Below are positions 34,899 to 46,735 of a stretch of 64,000 bases of DNA, piece by piece. The notes under the pieces are model-generated. The model ran no database searches. It was not told the DNA's origin and was given only the letters and a program-made list of their open reading frames with translations. Source of the DNA: Hortaea werneckii (taxonomy: Eukaryota; Ascomycota; Dothideomycetes; Mycosphaerellales; Teratosphaeriaceae); the NCBI GenBank assembly GCA_037044905.1, contig JBAOKB010000144.1, positions 1,364,001 through 1,428,000 on the forward strand. Reading direction: 5' to 3'. The translations under genes were made by a program, and so were the position numbers. The first letter of the stretch is position 1. Each line of letters begins with the position of its first letter.

Positions 34899-35232
34899 TC
34901 TTTATGCCATAGCTGGCGTGCCCACTCAAATCGTTTTCAATATAGCATCCACAGCAGATTTGCAATACAGAGCATCCAACCCAGCAATGAAACTGTCTGT
35001 AACAACGCTTCGGTGTCAATACCTCACGTGTGGTTTGACACGCAAACCTCGTAAGATGGATCAGAACACGCTCGATGGCATGTCTTTGCCTGTCGATCCT
35101 ACGCCTTCGTCAAGCCGCCGGCTTATAATGAGTTGGCCTATGATAGGACCGGCTGTAACGTGGATGCGTAGGTTTTGTCTGTCGCCAGCCCTGTAGCAGG
35201 GCTGTTCATGCCATCCGCTAGCGTCTACTGAG
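34899..35232. other. Intergenic between SAC1 and RRP12
   Basis: Compact tandem spacing of 334 bp. No further gene. Confidence 0.5.
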
Positions 35233-38200
35233 ATGGACCAATCGCAGGCAGAGTCCTCGGCCGCTTCCGCCTTATCTCTTATCAGCTTTCTCGAAAAGTT
35301 CCCAGCGGCAGAGCTCTCTCGGCTCTCGACTTCGTCTCGTACACGCGCAAACGACGCCAAGATGTCTTCTCTACACGAGAGGCTCGACAAGATCCGCTCG
35401 TCGCCGAAATTGCAGAATCAGCAGCAGACTGCTGTCATTCTCCATGCCATCGAAGACACTCTTCGAACCCAGAAGAGCGAGCCGACGCCTACCGCCTACT
35501 TCGCAGCGCTGTTAAGTCTGCTGGGCCAGTACATTAGCATCGAAAAGGGAATAGTGAACAAAGACGTGGCTTATGCAGTCGTGTACCTGCTCGACTTAGT
35601 CACAAGCCATGTGCCAGCGCCCTTACTGCGATCGAAATTCCCGCAGATTCTTTCAGGAATTGCGCCAGCTCTAACACACCCAGACGCAGAAGCGCCGTTA
35701 TTGAGAGCAAGCATTGGATGTTTGGAATCGCTTTTGATCGCTCAGGATTCACAAGCATGGGCACTTCCACAGTCGAGCAACAGCCCGAGAGGAGCCGTTG
35801 GTGGCTTGCTGGCGCTGGCTATGGACCCGAGACCGAAAGTCAGGAAGAGGGCGCAGGAGGCAGTGGACAAGGTGCTCAGAAATCCACCGCCAAGCCCGCA
35901 GATCGATCATCCAGCTGCAGACTTGTGCGCCGAAACGGCATTACGAAGCCTACAGTCTGCGGCTGAGGAAGCAATGCAAAAGAAGAAAGGGCACAAGCGT
36001 CGGAGACGAGCAACAAAATGATCCAAATCTTATGCATGCGCTACAGCTTGTCAAATCCATAGCCTCGGCTGAGAACGGCTGGCCTAGCCGCAAGATTGAT
36101 CCGCTCTGTGAGCTATTGCTGAATATCTCCCGAGGAACAAATGAGTTCTTGACCATGTCTGCTTTCGAGGTCTTCGAAATCATCTTCGCTGGACTTGCCG
36201 GTCAAGTCTCATCCGCAAAGCTACCAAAGCTTTTGGAAGCTATTCGCGAACTGCAGCCAAGCCAGAACGATACCCAGTTGTTGCCGCCTTGGATTGCCGT
36301 GCTCAGCAGAGGCTACGACGTATCCGCCCAGATTGAACCCGAAGAGACTTTCCAGAAGCTCCCGGACCTTTTCATCATGATCTCCTCTTTCCTCACGTCC
36401 TCCTCTCATAACATCCGCATATCGGCTTCCGAATGCCTGATCTCCCTCCTCAACACATGCATCCCTGCTTCCATACTCCTTGAGGGTGGTAGCATCATGG
36501 ACGACAAGGTTCTGGAATCACTCGGTAAAACACTGCAAGGTCTGCTCAGCGTGAAGTACCAGACAGCCTGGATGGAGGTGTTCAACATCATGAATGCAGC
36601 ATTTACGTGCCTGAAATGGCGATCTCATCCCCTTCTCGACAATGTCGTGCAGTCGATCGGTGATTTACGGAGTAACGATTCGTTCACAGGCAAGAAGGAG
36701 GCGGACGCTGTTCTTGCGGCCGCCATCCGCGCCATGGGGCCCGACAATGTACTTGAAATTCTTCCACTAAACTTGGTGAAGCCCGTGGCTGGACAGCCTG
36801 GACGAGCTTGGCTGCTTCCGCTTATCAGAGACAACGTCAGTAACGCTCGCCTGCAGCACTTCCGATCTGAGCTTGTTCCGCTCAGCGAAACTCTGTTCCA
36901 GCGCGTCATCAACCATGGCAACAAGGAGAAGACGATGGACATCAAGATCTTCGAAACTATCGTCAGCCAAATCTGGGGTTGTCTACCAGGCTACTGCGAG
37001 CTGCCATTAGATCTGAGAGATCAACTTGATCAGTCATTCGCCGAAATGTTGAGCAATTTGCTTTACTCGCAGGTGCAGCTACGCACGGATAGCTGTCGCG
37101 CGCTGCAGAATCTCGTCGAGATGAACAAGGCGATCACAGAGCTCGTCTTCGATGAGGACGAGGGTGAAGATCTCTTAGCGCAAGGCCGAGTAAGCAAGGC
37201 AGATGCAAAGAAGAACCTCGAACATTTGGCCGGATTTGCTGGCAACTTCTTGGCTGTCCTCTTCAACGTCTACTCTCAGACTTTGCCTCACAATAGGGGT
37301 AATCTCCTGCAGTGCATCAACGCTTACCTTTCCATCACGCCAGAGAGCGAGCTGATGGAAACATTCCAGCGTGTGGCCGCCATGCTTGAGGGCGCGATCG
37401 CCGAGCAAGCTGCTCAGAAGGATGAAGGCACAGGTGGCAAGAAACATCAGCCCTCGAGCGAGGAGGCTAAGAACAAGATGCCACCAACGTCACACACGCT
37501 GATGGACTTGATCATCACAATGTCCATCTACCTCCCACGCGACAGCTACGGCGGTCTTTTCAACATGGCTGCGAGCGTCGTCAACAAGCAGGACGACCCA
37601 CAGCTACAGAAGAAGGCTTACAAGTTAATACCTCGCCTCGCGGAATCCGAGACGGGCCGCCAGGCTCTTGAAGAGAGGAGCACTGAGCTGCAGCAACTTC
37701 TTCTGGGCGCTGCCGAGAAGGCAACAGCACCGGCGAGAAGGGACAGGCTGGCATCGATCACACAGGTAGTGCCTTTCTTGCCAAAGAACGACCTGCATTT
37801 CATTCCTGCTGTGCTTTCCGAAGTCGTCATTGGTGTCAAAGAAGTTAATGAGAAGGCACGTACAGCAGCTTTCGACCTCTTGGTGCTGATGGGTGAGAAG
37901 ATGGCTGAAGGCGGTACCGTCGTCAACTCAAAAGTCGCTCACATGCCGTCTGATGCTCCTAATGCAGAGGCAAAACTGGAAGAGTACTTTACCATGGTTT
38001 CAGCCGGATTGGCTGGCAGCACACCTCACATGATCTCTGCATCTATCACTGCTTTGACAAGGATGCTATACGAGTTCCGTGGTCGGCTTAGGGAAGAGGT
38101 TGTCAAGGATCTGGTCCAGACTATGGATCTCTTCCTCACTTCCAACAACCGCGAAATCGTCCGCAGTGTCCTCGGCTTCGTAAAGGTCTGTGTGGTGTCT

Positions 38201-39198
38201 CTACCGAACGAGATCATGGTGCCGAGACTGGAGACCCTCGTCCCTAATCTGGTCGTCTGGAGTCACGAGCACAAGGCACACTTCAAAGCCAAGGTGAAGC
38301 ACATCTTCGAGCGCATGATTCGTAGATTCGGCGTCGAGAGAATCGAAGCGTGCACTCCAGAGTCGGACCGGAAGCTCATTGTCAATATCAGGAAGACAAG
38401 GGATCGGAGAAGAAGAAGAAGGACGCCGCAGATGACGATGGCGAGGAAGCTGCGCCAGGTGCAGAGCGGAGGAAAGGCAAGTTTGAAAGCGAGTACGACG
38501 AAGCAATGTATGGGTCGGAGTCGGAAGAGGGTGACGATAGCGATGAGGACGTCTCCGACGAGGAAGTGCTTGGCCGAGCAGCAGAGAAGGGCAAGAAGGC
38601 GAAGCAGACTGGGAAGCAGTACATTGTCGAAGATGAAGACGAGCCACTCGATCTCCTGGACAAACGAGCCTTTGGGAATGTGTCCTCTACCAAGCCGGCT
38701 GCAAGGAGGAGCAGCGTGGCGGAAGGTGGCGCTCAGAAGAAGGCCAAGATGGATCTGGACGGCAAGCTCGTGTTCGATGAAGACAGCGATGAGGATGACG
38801 AGCTCATGGACTTCGATGACCAAGGCATGGTGAATGGTCGCGAACCAGGCGACGGCTCGCTGGAGGGCGGCATCAACGCCTACGTCAACGCGTTGAAGGG
38901 CGAGGGAGCAGGCAGGAAAGGACAGAAGGGCAAGCTGAAATTCAAGCAGAAGGACATCGGAGGGGACGATGGCGACGAGATGGAAATCGACCAGGGCGAG
39001 CTATCAGACGCACGCAAGAAGGCTGCGAAGAGCAGTCCCAAGGGCAACGGTGGCGGCAAGGGCAAGCCGGTGAGGAAGGGCTTGCACGCCGAGAAGGCGA
39101 AGGGACAGCAGAAAGGTGGCGGCGGTGGAGGAGGAGTGAGGAAGTCCAACGGCAGACCGTTCAAGCATGGACTGCAGGCTAAGAGGGGCAGGAAATGA
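35233..39198 (+). CDS. RRP12: Ribosomal RNA-processing protein Rrp12, frame broken twice in this sequence
   Basis: A HEAT-repeat nuclear export/ribosome maturation factor, about 1321 aa if the breaks are ignored. The N-terminal frame (35233 to about 36000) contains QTAVILHAIEDTLR and the HPAADLCAETALRSL block. The middle frame (about 36005-38405) starts DPNLMHALQLVKSIAS and holds most HEAT repeats. The last frame (to 39198) has the acidic-basic tail with GKFESEYDEAMYGSES and ends in basic KHGLQAKRGRK. Break 1 is one extra base near 36001-36006; break 2 is one missing base in the AGA/AAG run at 38407-38421. The two cancel, so start and end share a frame. No acceptable intron explains either: one 73-nt GT-AG option at 35925-35997 would delete the conserved CAETALRSL block. 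Assembly error or real damage cannot be told apart here. Confidence 0.85.
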
Positions 39199-39534
39199 AA
39201 GAAAGTTGGTCGAGCGGTGTAAAAGAATGATTTGTTGATACCCTTTCTGTGTATGAAGAGGCTTCGTGATGTTTACTGTTCGCTATCTGTTTCAGGTGCA
39301 GTGCCAGGCGTGAGGGAGTGTTGGTAGGAACAGTGTGTGTCAAAGGAACATGGGACTGATGTAGTGAGCGGTGATAGTTTCTTGGGCGTTTTACTGTTTG
39401 GCAAAGTGAGTATATTGAAACACTGTACGTGCTATGCGACTCGGTATTATTCGACTTGGGACCCTCAACGGAGCTGACATATAACTTAACAAGGTAGCCT
39501 TCCCCCCCGCGCGCAAAAAATGCTCCCCCTATCT
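39199..39534. other. Intergenic, convergent 3' ends
   Basis: RRP12 and the following minus-strand gene end here. No other feature. Confidence 0.5.
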
Positions 39535-40340
39535 CTACGGTTTTTTCCGCTTTAAGCACTCGATACCGGTATACGCAGCACCATGCTCATCCGTCATCCA
39601 GCACAGCGGACTAGGACTCAAGGTCGTAACCGACGGTTCCCTCTGCGTGATCGTGTCAGTGATAAGCGGGACGGTTTTGGCAGCGGCCCCTTCGGCCGAA
39701 TTCTTGGATTCGATGCTACTCAGTCTCTCGGCCATGGCCTTGGAAGCCTCGGAATCCTCGACGTCGTTTGCTGAGCTTGTTGTCGATGTTGTGGCGATGG
39801 TTTCCTTTCGGCTCGGCATCGTTGGGAGAGATGGGGAGGCGGTGAGGGTGACGGAGGCCGTTGCGGACCCGGCCTTGGGAGGGAAGAGTCTTCGGTCAAG
39901 GTCACTGTTGCGGTTGCGGTGCTGGTTGATTCGAGTGGTGTCGAGGGGCTAGAGACTTTTGTCTCCTCGCCCGTCCCAATGTTGATCACAACGTCTGCAC
40001 CGTCGACCTCGTTCTGTGGAGACGTTGCTGGACTGGCCATTCTCCCTTGACACTTAGACCAGTGGACGATGGCGAAGAGGGCGAGAGCGAAGAAGGCAGC
40101 GACTGCTACCGCGACTAGCGACCAGAAGAGCAGTCTTCTCTTCTGTTGGGCCGTGAAGGTCTTTGCTTTCATGTGCGACGACGGCTCTTGTATGCTGTCG
40201 AATGGCGGCGGAGCCTGCTGGCACGCCTCGGGATCTTTCCAGTTGCGGAGCTGATCGTTGACATTGGTGGAGAAGTCGGTGGAGAAGCCAGTGTTGTGTG
40301 CCTGCACAGTGGGCTGGGGGTGATGAATATGGGAGTCCAT
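39535..40340 (-). CDS. Single-pass membrane protein, Ser/Thr-rich, unknown (frame change inside)
   Basis: Start MDSHIHHPQPTVQ at 40340. A Pro-rich cytosolic part is followed by a basic stop-transfer patch (TAQQKRRLLF), one TM helix (WSLVAVAVAAFFALALFAIVHW) and a Ser/Thr-rich outer part. Frame 1 reads to STATATVTLTEDSSLP and then becomes a Pro/Arg-rich tail ending at 39720. Frame 2 continues in the same style (KAGSATASVTLTASPSLP) to LKRKKP and a stop at 39535. Adding one C to the sense-strand CCC at 39877-39879 joins them into 267 codons of similar composition. Alternatively an 83-nt intron (39956-39874, poor donor GTCTCT) joins them. I favour a missing base. It resembles the next gene in layout. 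An ATG at 40538 in frame is less likely. Confidence 0.6.
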
Positions 40341-41195
40341 GGAGATGACTGCCTTGAGTTTTTGGACGAGCGTATCGACTTTTTGAATCCCTCGAGCACT
40401 GCAACTTGAAAAGGGGTGGCAATGCTGAAGATAGGAAGTTGGGCAGCTGAGTCTTGCTTCTCTTGCAGAGATCCATGGAAAATTCTTGCACATATACGAA
40501 GTGACGGCAAAACAGACAAAGGCAGGCGACAAACACATTGTGTTTCCTGAATGTGTTACAGGATTCCGGGGTCAATTAAATGCATGACATGATCGAACTG
40601 CGTGCATTCACTTCCTGTCAAAGCATGACTAGCTCAGAACAAGGAATGCACATCACAAACCACGCTATCAGCTTAAAATGCCTGGAAACGTCGTTAAATG
40701 TCAGTAGCAAGCTGCGTAGTACTGGCAGTGTAGGAAAGACAAAGCACTTCAACCCACCTTTATCCGCTGCTGCGGGCCTTCTGCCACTTCTCCAGGACAA
40801 AGACCGTTCTGGGCAGAAATATGGAAATCCGTGAAAAAGGAGAAGGGTGACGCGAGAAGTTCGAGATACTATGCATTAAGATTGATGGCATGATGACCTT
40901 TTTTCTTAGAATAAATGCTACAACCTTCGATCATCACAAAATTGTGAAGTAGCTTGTATGGTCAGAAACCAGCCTGGAGTCATTAATCACCGCTTGCCTT
41001 GTCCTTTCCTCACCCCCAACCAAACGTCCGCTTACAACTTTCTCCTTGGAACCCAAGCACCAAAAACCTTGCCGTCTGCTATATTTCCAGATCGCGCTAC
41101 TTTCAACGAAGCACGAATCTCTCGCTTTTGATTGATACCTGTCCATCGACTACCCCACCCTTATCGACGCCTTAAATGGCAAGTTCATCAGCCCC
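40341..41195. other. Intergenic between two membrane-protein genes
   Basis: Promoter of the 39.5-kb gene. Only weak ORFs. Confidence 0.5.
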
Positions 41196-42124
41196 TCAAG
41201 ATACCACCTTGCCATCGCCCTCGCCCTCAATACCAGCTTCGCGCTTCTTCGCACAGCTACTACCGGGTGTACCACAGAAGTTAATAAGGCCGCCGACCAT
41301 GTCGGAGCCAGCTGGCGTGGCGACAGGCGAGATCGTTGGAGATGTCTTAGCAGCTTCCTCCGTAGTCTTCGCTGGAGCTGGAGCGGTAGTTTCTGATGTT
41401 GGCTCGGACGTAGTGCTCGATGGGACCGATGAAGTGCTGCTTTGGGTCGTAGATGTCGAAGAGCTGGAGCGAGAAGAAGTCGAGCGTGTGCTCCTTGAGC
41501 TAGTAGGCGATGTCGTCTTAGAGGTGGAGCTTGAGCTTTCCTCGCTGCTTGATGCCGTGGTGGATGCTTGCAAAGTTGTCACATCGGTCGTCGTGCTCTT
41601 CTCTGTCACTACACTCGAGGAGGTGCTGGTTTCGGTCGGCTCGGCGAAAGCAGTGACTGTCACTGTGATGATTACCAGCCCATCTTCCGCTGGAGCACTA
41701 GACCGTGGAAGGATGGAAGTCGTGAGCTGTCCCTGAACGTTCGTCTGCGTGGCCAGTACGGTAGTCGTGCTATGTAAGCTAGACGTAGTGGCCTTGGGTG
41801 ACTTGTGACCAGAGTCCATTCGATGAATACCGCCGATGATGGCTGCGATGACCGAGACGAGGAATGTCAGGCAAAAGATAGCGATGATCAAGGTACGCTT
41901 CCGCTTCCACCAAGGGCGATGGGACGCTTTCCCTGATCAAAGATGACGGTGTTTCCCTGCTGTGCTTCTGGGTCGCCAAAGGCACGCATATTAGCGTTGA
42001 TGTCATGCTCGTAGGCTGGTAGCCACTCTGAGCTCGACACATGGGAGTGAGATTGGGAGGGTGCTGCAGGCATGTCGGCTTGCTGATACGCCGGGGGCTT
42101 TTCTGAGAAGAAATTGGTAGACAT
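41196..42124 (-). CDS. Single-pass membrane protein, Ser/Thr-rich, with pheromone-like CGTPGSSC-KKREA end
   Basis: 291 aa from exons 42124-41986 and 41932-41196, joined by a 53-nt intron (donor GTGCCT, acceptor ATCAG) that alone restores frame. The N-terminus MSTNFFSEKPPAYQQ has a PPAY motif, a WW-domain ligand type. A basic patch RPWWKRKRT precedes one TM helix (LIIAIFCLTFLVSVIAAII). A mucin-like Ser/Thr-rich stretch of about 150 residues follows, with no signal peptide. Near the end, Cys266 and Cys273 frame CGTPGSSC, followed by AKKREA and a short acidic tail. The C-x-x-x-G-x-x-C spacing plus KR-EA is like one unit of an ascomycete alpha-pheromone precursor, but there is only one unit. It may instead be a cell-wall sensor. 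The intron donor is weak. Confidence 0.6.
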
Positions 42125-43613
42125 GGCTTTTTCGACCAAACCGTTTGTGCTGATGCTGATGTGTGCCCTTCGATCTGGTCTTGGTGCTTGTTCTGGTTCC
42201 TATGCAAACTTGTGGTGTCTGGGTACGCATTGAAAAACGGTCGAAGACACAAGAAAGGGCAGAGTGGGAATGGCAGCATTTTGTGTCTGCCGCTCAATAA
42301 GCATCTGCGCCAATAGGCCCGGACGACAGATTGGGGCGACAATGCATTGTAAGTGAATTTCGCGTGCGGCTTTGTCAATAAGGAAGCTCGTGAGTTTTCC
42401 CTTGCCACATGGAGGAACGCGATGCTGGCTACAATAGCACTTCATTGGTAATTAGTTGGTCGCTTTCACGAGCAAAGTTCTCTATCAAGCAGCAAAGTCT
42501 TCCTCTCAATACCAACCCATTTTATGTTCAAATGCTGTGGTGGGGATGCAGAAGCTAAGGTCACGTGACATTGGACCCCTCGGTTTTGCGTTCTCTTTGT
42601 CTTTCAAACTGGGACAGAAGGCCTGAGATCAATAATCAGGGACCTGAACATTTACAAGCAGCCGTCGACTGGTATGATGAGTATTTTTGCTGTGTGCCAT
42701 TGGTCCTGATCGATGAGCCGTGAAAGTAGTGGAGGGTGACACATCGGCTTAGGCGCAGGAACTAGGAAAGTCATCGCGAATGATGGTCCTGCTGCTCCCC
42801 AGCTATTGTTAGTGAAGAAGAAGAAGAGTGCCGTGATGCAGATCTTTGGTTCCTTCAGCTGAAGCACACTTCAGGCTGGACAGGCCCATCCAGTGGATGG
42901 TGCCTCATGACTTGATGCGGCTGCATGATGTCCCTCCCTTGACTGTAGCCAAGCGTGTAGAAGTGTGATCTCTACGATGGATGATGGACTATGACACAGG
43001 GGCAAGGACCAGCCAAAGAAGACGAAGGTGCCCAAAAATACGACGCTCCCAAGCCTGGCGAAGACGGCGTAGGTACATTACTATTTTAAGGGCAAGCCCA
43101 TGGCAGCTGACTAACCCAACGGCGATGGCGATGGCGTGGAGAACATCAGCACGACAAAGGCGAGACGTGATGGATTTTGTTGGACAGAATGGTTGAAAGT
43201 GATTGGACATTGGATTGATGTAACTGGTATCGACTGCACAGTAGCTGGAGGGACGAGATAGGTCTTTATATCTAGTAGGAAGATACCTAGGTACATAGTA
43301 GTATTATTGCACTGGATGTATCTTGGGTACTGTACAGACTTCGCGTGGCTACGCTCTCCCTGTAGCTTCGTTGACGCTTTGCCGCATGGGGTAGAAAGTT
43401 TACGTGTATCGCGCCCCTGCGAGCTGGACGGGGACGGGGACGAACTGCCCACTCTCCATAGTGCCCAATGCGCTGCTGACCTCATCGTCGAGAGAGAGGA
43501 AAGAGAGAGAGGAAACGGGGAGGGATTATCTGGTCGGCCATGTTCTTGATCTATCGTGCCATGTAGACAGCGAAACGCAATCCCATTCAATTCCCGTCTC
43601 CCCGTACTGTATC
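42125..43613. other. Intergenic, about 1.5 kb
   Basis: No supported gene in either strand. It holds a TACCTAGGTA palindrome at 43284-43293 and a GA-rich tract near 43490-43520, close to the TBC gene start. Confidence 0.5.
43284..43293. repeat. TACCTAGGTA palindrome, copy 2
   Basis: A perfect 10-bp palindrome in intergenic DNA, identical to copies at 1143 and 62244. Confidence 0.6.
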
Positions 43614-46600
43614 ATGGCGGCAGCAACGCCTCCCGAAGTGTGCATGCAGATGCGCCTGGAGCTTTCCCCTCTTCAGGCGATGCGGGTGCGACGCCTGCAG
43701 GAACGGTAATAGAGGAAAGTCTATCGTCCCCACCTCCGCCCGTCAACAACGAGGCCTCTAGCCCGATACACCTAGCAACCGACACAAACCTTCATGATGG
43801 CCATGGTGATGGCGCTCTAGCTCCGACTTCACCATTGGACAAGCAACCTGACCCCGATCCCACTGCACTTCCCGACATCGCCATCCATTCCCCATCCAAG
43901 TTTGAGCAACGAAATCAGGCTCCTGGCATTCCCGACCGACGCAAGAGCTTGAGACCGGGAAGCAGGAAAGGCCGGGGCGGACAGGCCGCCGGCAAGGCGG
44001 GCAAACGACTCAGCATGGCCGATCTGGCGGCCGAGATGAGGGTGAAGGACAATAGCGATGGAGAGACGCCATTGAGCGAGAAGGAAGAGGAAGGCTTCGA
44101 GGATGCAAAGGAGGAAACGCCGAGGCCGGAATCCAAGCATGCTGGGACCGAGGACCAAGTGGACCAAACCAACGACGACAAGGGCGAGAACGCAGCGGAC
44201 GACAGACACAGGGACGACAGTGGCTTAGGCATCGATGGCGCGGCCGACAAGCCTCAGAGCTCAGTCGAGGAGCCCTCACACGAGCCAGAGCCGACCGTCT
44301 CACCAAGCCAAGGAGCCGCTGCAGCACATGTCGCACCATCGACTTCCTCGCCGCCATCCAACCTTGGCGCCGCATCCGAGCCTCGCGAACGCAGCGCATC
44401 TCCCACCAAGCGCATGGAAGGCTTGTCCGGCGACTTCATCGTCGACGCCGCACCTCCTCCCTCCACTGCCGAACGTCAGCACAACATCGAACAGCGGCAT
44501 GTTGGCGAACGCCCGGCGCCACCAGCAGGCCCCATACGGAAAGCGTCAAGTGGCTTCGCAGGCTTCTTGGGCAGGATGGGAAGCATTAGGAAGGGCCGAT
44601 CGCCTTCAGCGCCAAGAGAAGGAGGGAAGTTCTCAAGAAGAAACACAGCGACCAGTGCCACCAGCGCAAGTGGACTCGCCAATATACCTGATGAGGGCGA
44701 GAGCGAGGCGACACCGAGACCGGGACTTAAAGAGCAGTTTGAGACCTTGAGAAGACAAGAGGAATTCACCATGAGCGGAGCAAACGGACGAGGGCTGACG
44801 CCGGAGCCTGAGAATGCGGAAGATGCAGCACAGAGAACGCAGAGCGAAGCTGACTTACCTGCTCACTCTTCACGACCCAACAGCCTGGAGAGCGATGTCA
44901 AGACCGAGAGAGCGCACAGCACATCAATTTCTAGTCCGTTAAAGTCCCCCCAATCATGGATCCAAAACTACCGCCTGGCACTGCATCAGGCCTGACAGCA
45001 GGCGCACCGGAAGAGCCAAAGCCCGTGGATTGGGATCTATGGCAAAAGGTTGTGTACGAAGGTCCATCAGCCGTGCAGAAAAGCAGCGGGGAGGAGTTGC
45101 GTGAAGCTATAGCGAGTGGCATCCCGCCCGCAATACGAGGCGTGGTGTGGCAGGTGCTCGCGGAGAGTAAGAACGAAGAACTCGAGCAGATCTATCGCAC
45201 GCTCAAGGCGCGAGGAACGGATGCCGAGAAGAGCGAACAGAGCTTGAAGCCAGCGCCGATGAGTCGATCGGAATCTCAGACTGGCCTTCCGAATGGGACA
45301 GACGACAAAGGCAGCGATACGAGCTCGAGGAGCAGCATGCATAGCGTCGGTTCACACGCCACCCCTGCCACTTCTCCACCACCCTCAGTCCAGGACCAGA
45401 GCGCAGAGGTCACCGCCAAGCTCCTTTCCGAAAAGCAGAAGCGCGAGAGTGCCGCGTTGCAGAAACTCGAGAAGACGATCCGTCGCGACCTGGGAGCCCG
45501 CACGAGCTTTTCGAAGTACACGCAGAGCGCAGGACTACAGGATGGCCTGTTCGGAGTCTGCAAAGCTTACGCCCTCTTCGACGAAGGGGTCGGCTACGCC
45601 CAAGGCATCAACTTCATCGCCATGCCGCTCCTCTTCAACCTGAGTGAAGAGAAGGCCTTCACCTTGCTCGTACGGCTGATGAGCAAGTACGACATCCGGA
45701 GCATGTTCACGCCGGATATGTCCGGGCTGCATCTGCGGCTGTATCAGTTCGAGAGGCTATTGGAAGATCTAGAGCCGGCGCTCTACTGCCATCTCCGCAG
45801 ACGGCATGTCAGTTCACAGCTGTACGCAACGCAGTGGTTCCTCACCCTCTTCGCCTACCGGTTCCCGCTCCAGCTTGTCCTGCGAGTGCACGATCTCATG
45901 CTTTCGGAAGGCCTCACTGCGATTCTGCGGTTTGGGATAGTGCTCATGCAGCGGAATCGCGAAGGCTTGCTCGGCATGAAGGATATGTCCTCCCTTTCCA
46001 CCTTCCTCAAGGAGAGGCTGTTTGATGTGTACATTGACAAGTCGCCAGATGCCAAGAGCATGCTGGAGACGGGCTTCTTCGGCTCCGTTAGCGGCGGAGG
46101 CGCAGAGAAGGAACTGTACCGGGCCGATGAAATGGTCAGGGACGCTTGTGCGGTCCAGGTCAGCGATGAACTGCTCGCGGTTTATACAGCTGAATGGGAG
46201 GAGCAGCTCAGCGGCGAGCAGGCGAAGGCAGAAGAGCTGGAAAGCTTGCGGACTTCAACCACGACTCTGACGGCGCGTGTGCGGGAACTAGAGACTAGGA
46301 CGCAAGCTCAAGATAGCGAGCACGTCACTATCGCCTCCGACCTAGTCAACCTCAAGCTCGAGAACGATAAGCTGCTGGATGAGAACGAAGGGTTAAAGAT
46401 AGAGGTGGAAGAGCTGCGCAAGATTGCCGATGCGCAGCCAGCCGAGGTAGAGGAGAGGCTGAAGGAAGAGATGGAACGTATCATGCAGCGCAACATCGAA
46501 GTGCAGAACGAGAACCGGAATCTGAAGGAGGAGTGCGAGGAGTTGGAGGGCCAGGTGGTGGAAGCTAAGATGGTTGCTGCGCAGGTAAGTTTGGCACTTT

Positions 46601-46735
46601 GGAGCCCTCCTTACTCATAGACATCGTGAGAACAGGAGTGCTGATATAATTTTTTTCCTATTCTTACAGGCAAGAGCGGATCACGATTCCGTCATGCAGA
46701 AGTGGCAGAATGTCCAGGCGGCCATGAATGGTTAG
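43614..46735 (+). CDS. TBC-domain Rab GTPase-activating protein (Gyp5-like), frame broken once
   Basis: About 1000 aa. A disordered, phosphosite-like N-terminal half leads to a TBC domain and a C-terminal coiled coil. The TBC part has VDWDLWQKVVYEGP, IPPAIRGVVW with the arginine finger (45121-45150), and GYAQGINF with the glutamine finger (about 45592). The last exon (46670-46735) adds ARADHDSVMQKWQNVQ after an 85-nt intron (GTAAGT...ACAG). The start is uncertain: the ATG at 43614 can join through a 56-nt intron (43706-43761, GTAATA...CTAG). The two halves are in different frames; one missing C in the C6 run at 44946-44951 explains it and restores SPLKSPPIMDPKL. A 38-nt GT-AG intron (44897-44934) also fits the frame but is very short. 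Gyp5-type GAPs act on Ypt1/Sec4-class Rabs in secretion. Confidence 0.82.

Noticed and set aside
35925..35997. 73-nt GT-AG intron to explain the first RRP12 frame change
   Set aside because: It fits the phase but would delete the conserved CAETALRSL block and has a weak GTGCGC donor.
39874..39956. 83-nt intron in the 39.5-kb membrane gene
   Set aside because: Phase fits but the donor GTCTCT is poor, and it would remove sequence (ATVTLTE) that resembles the next segment; a missing C is simpler.
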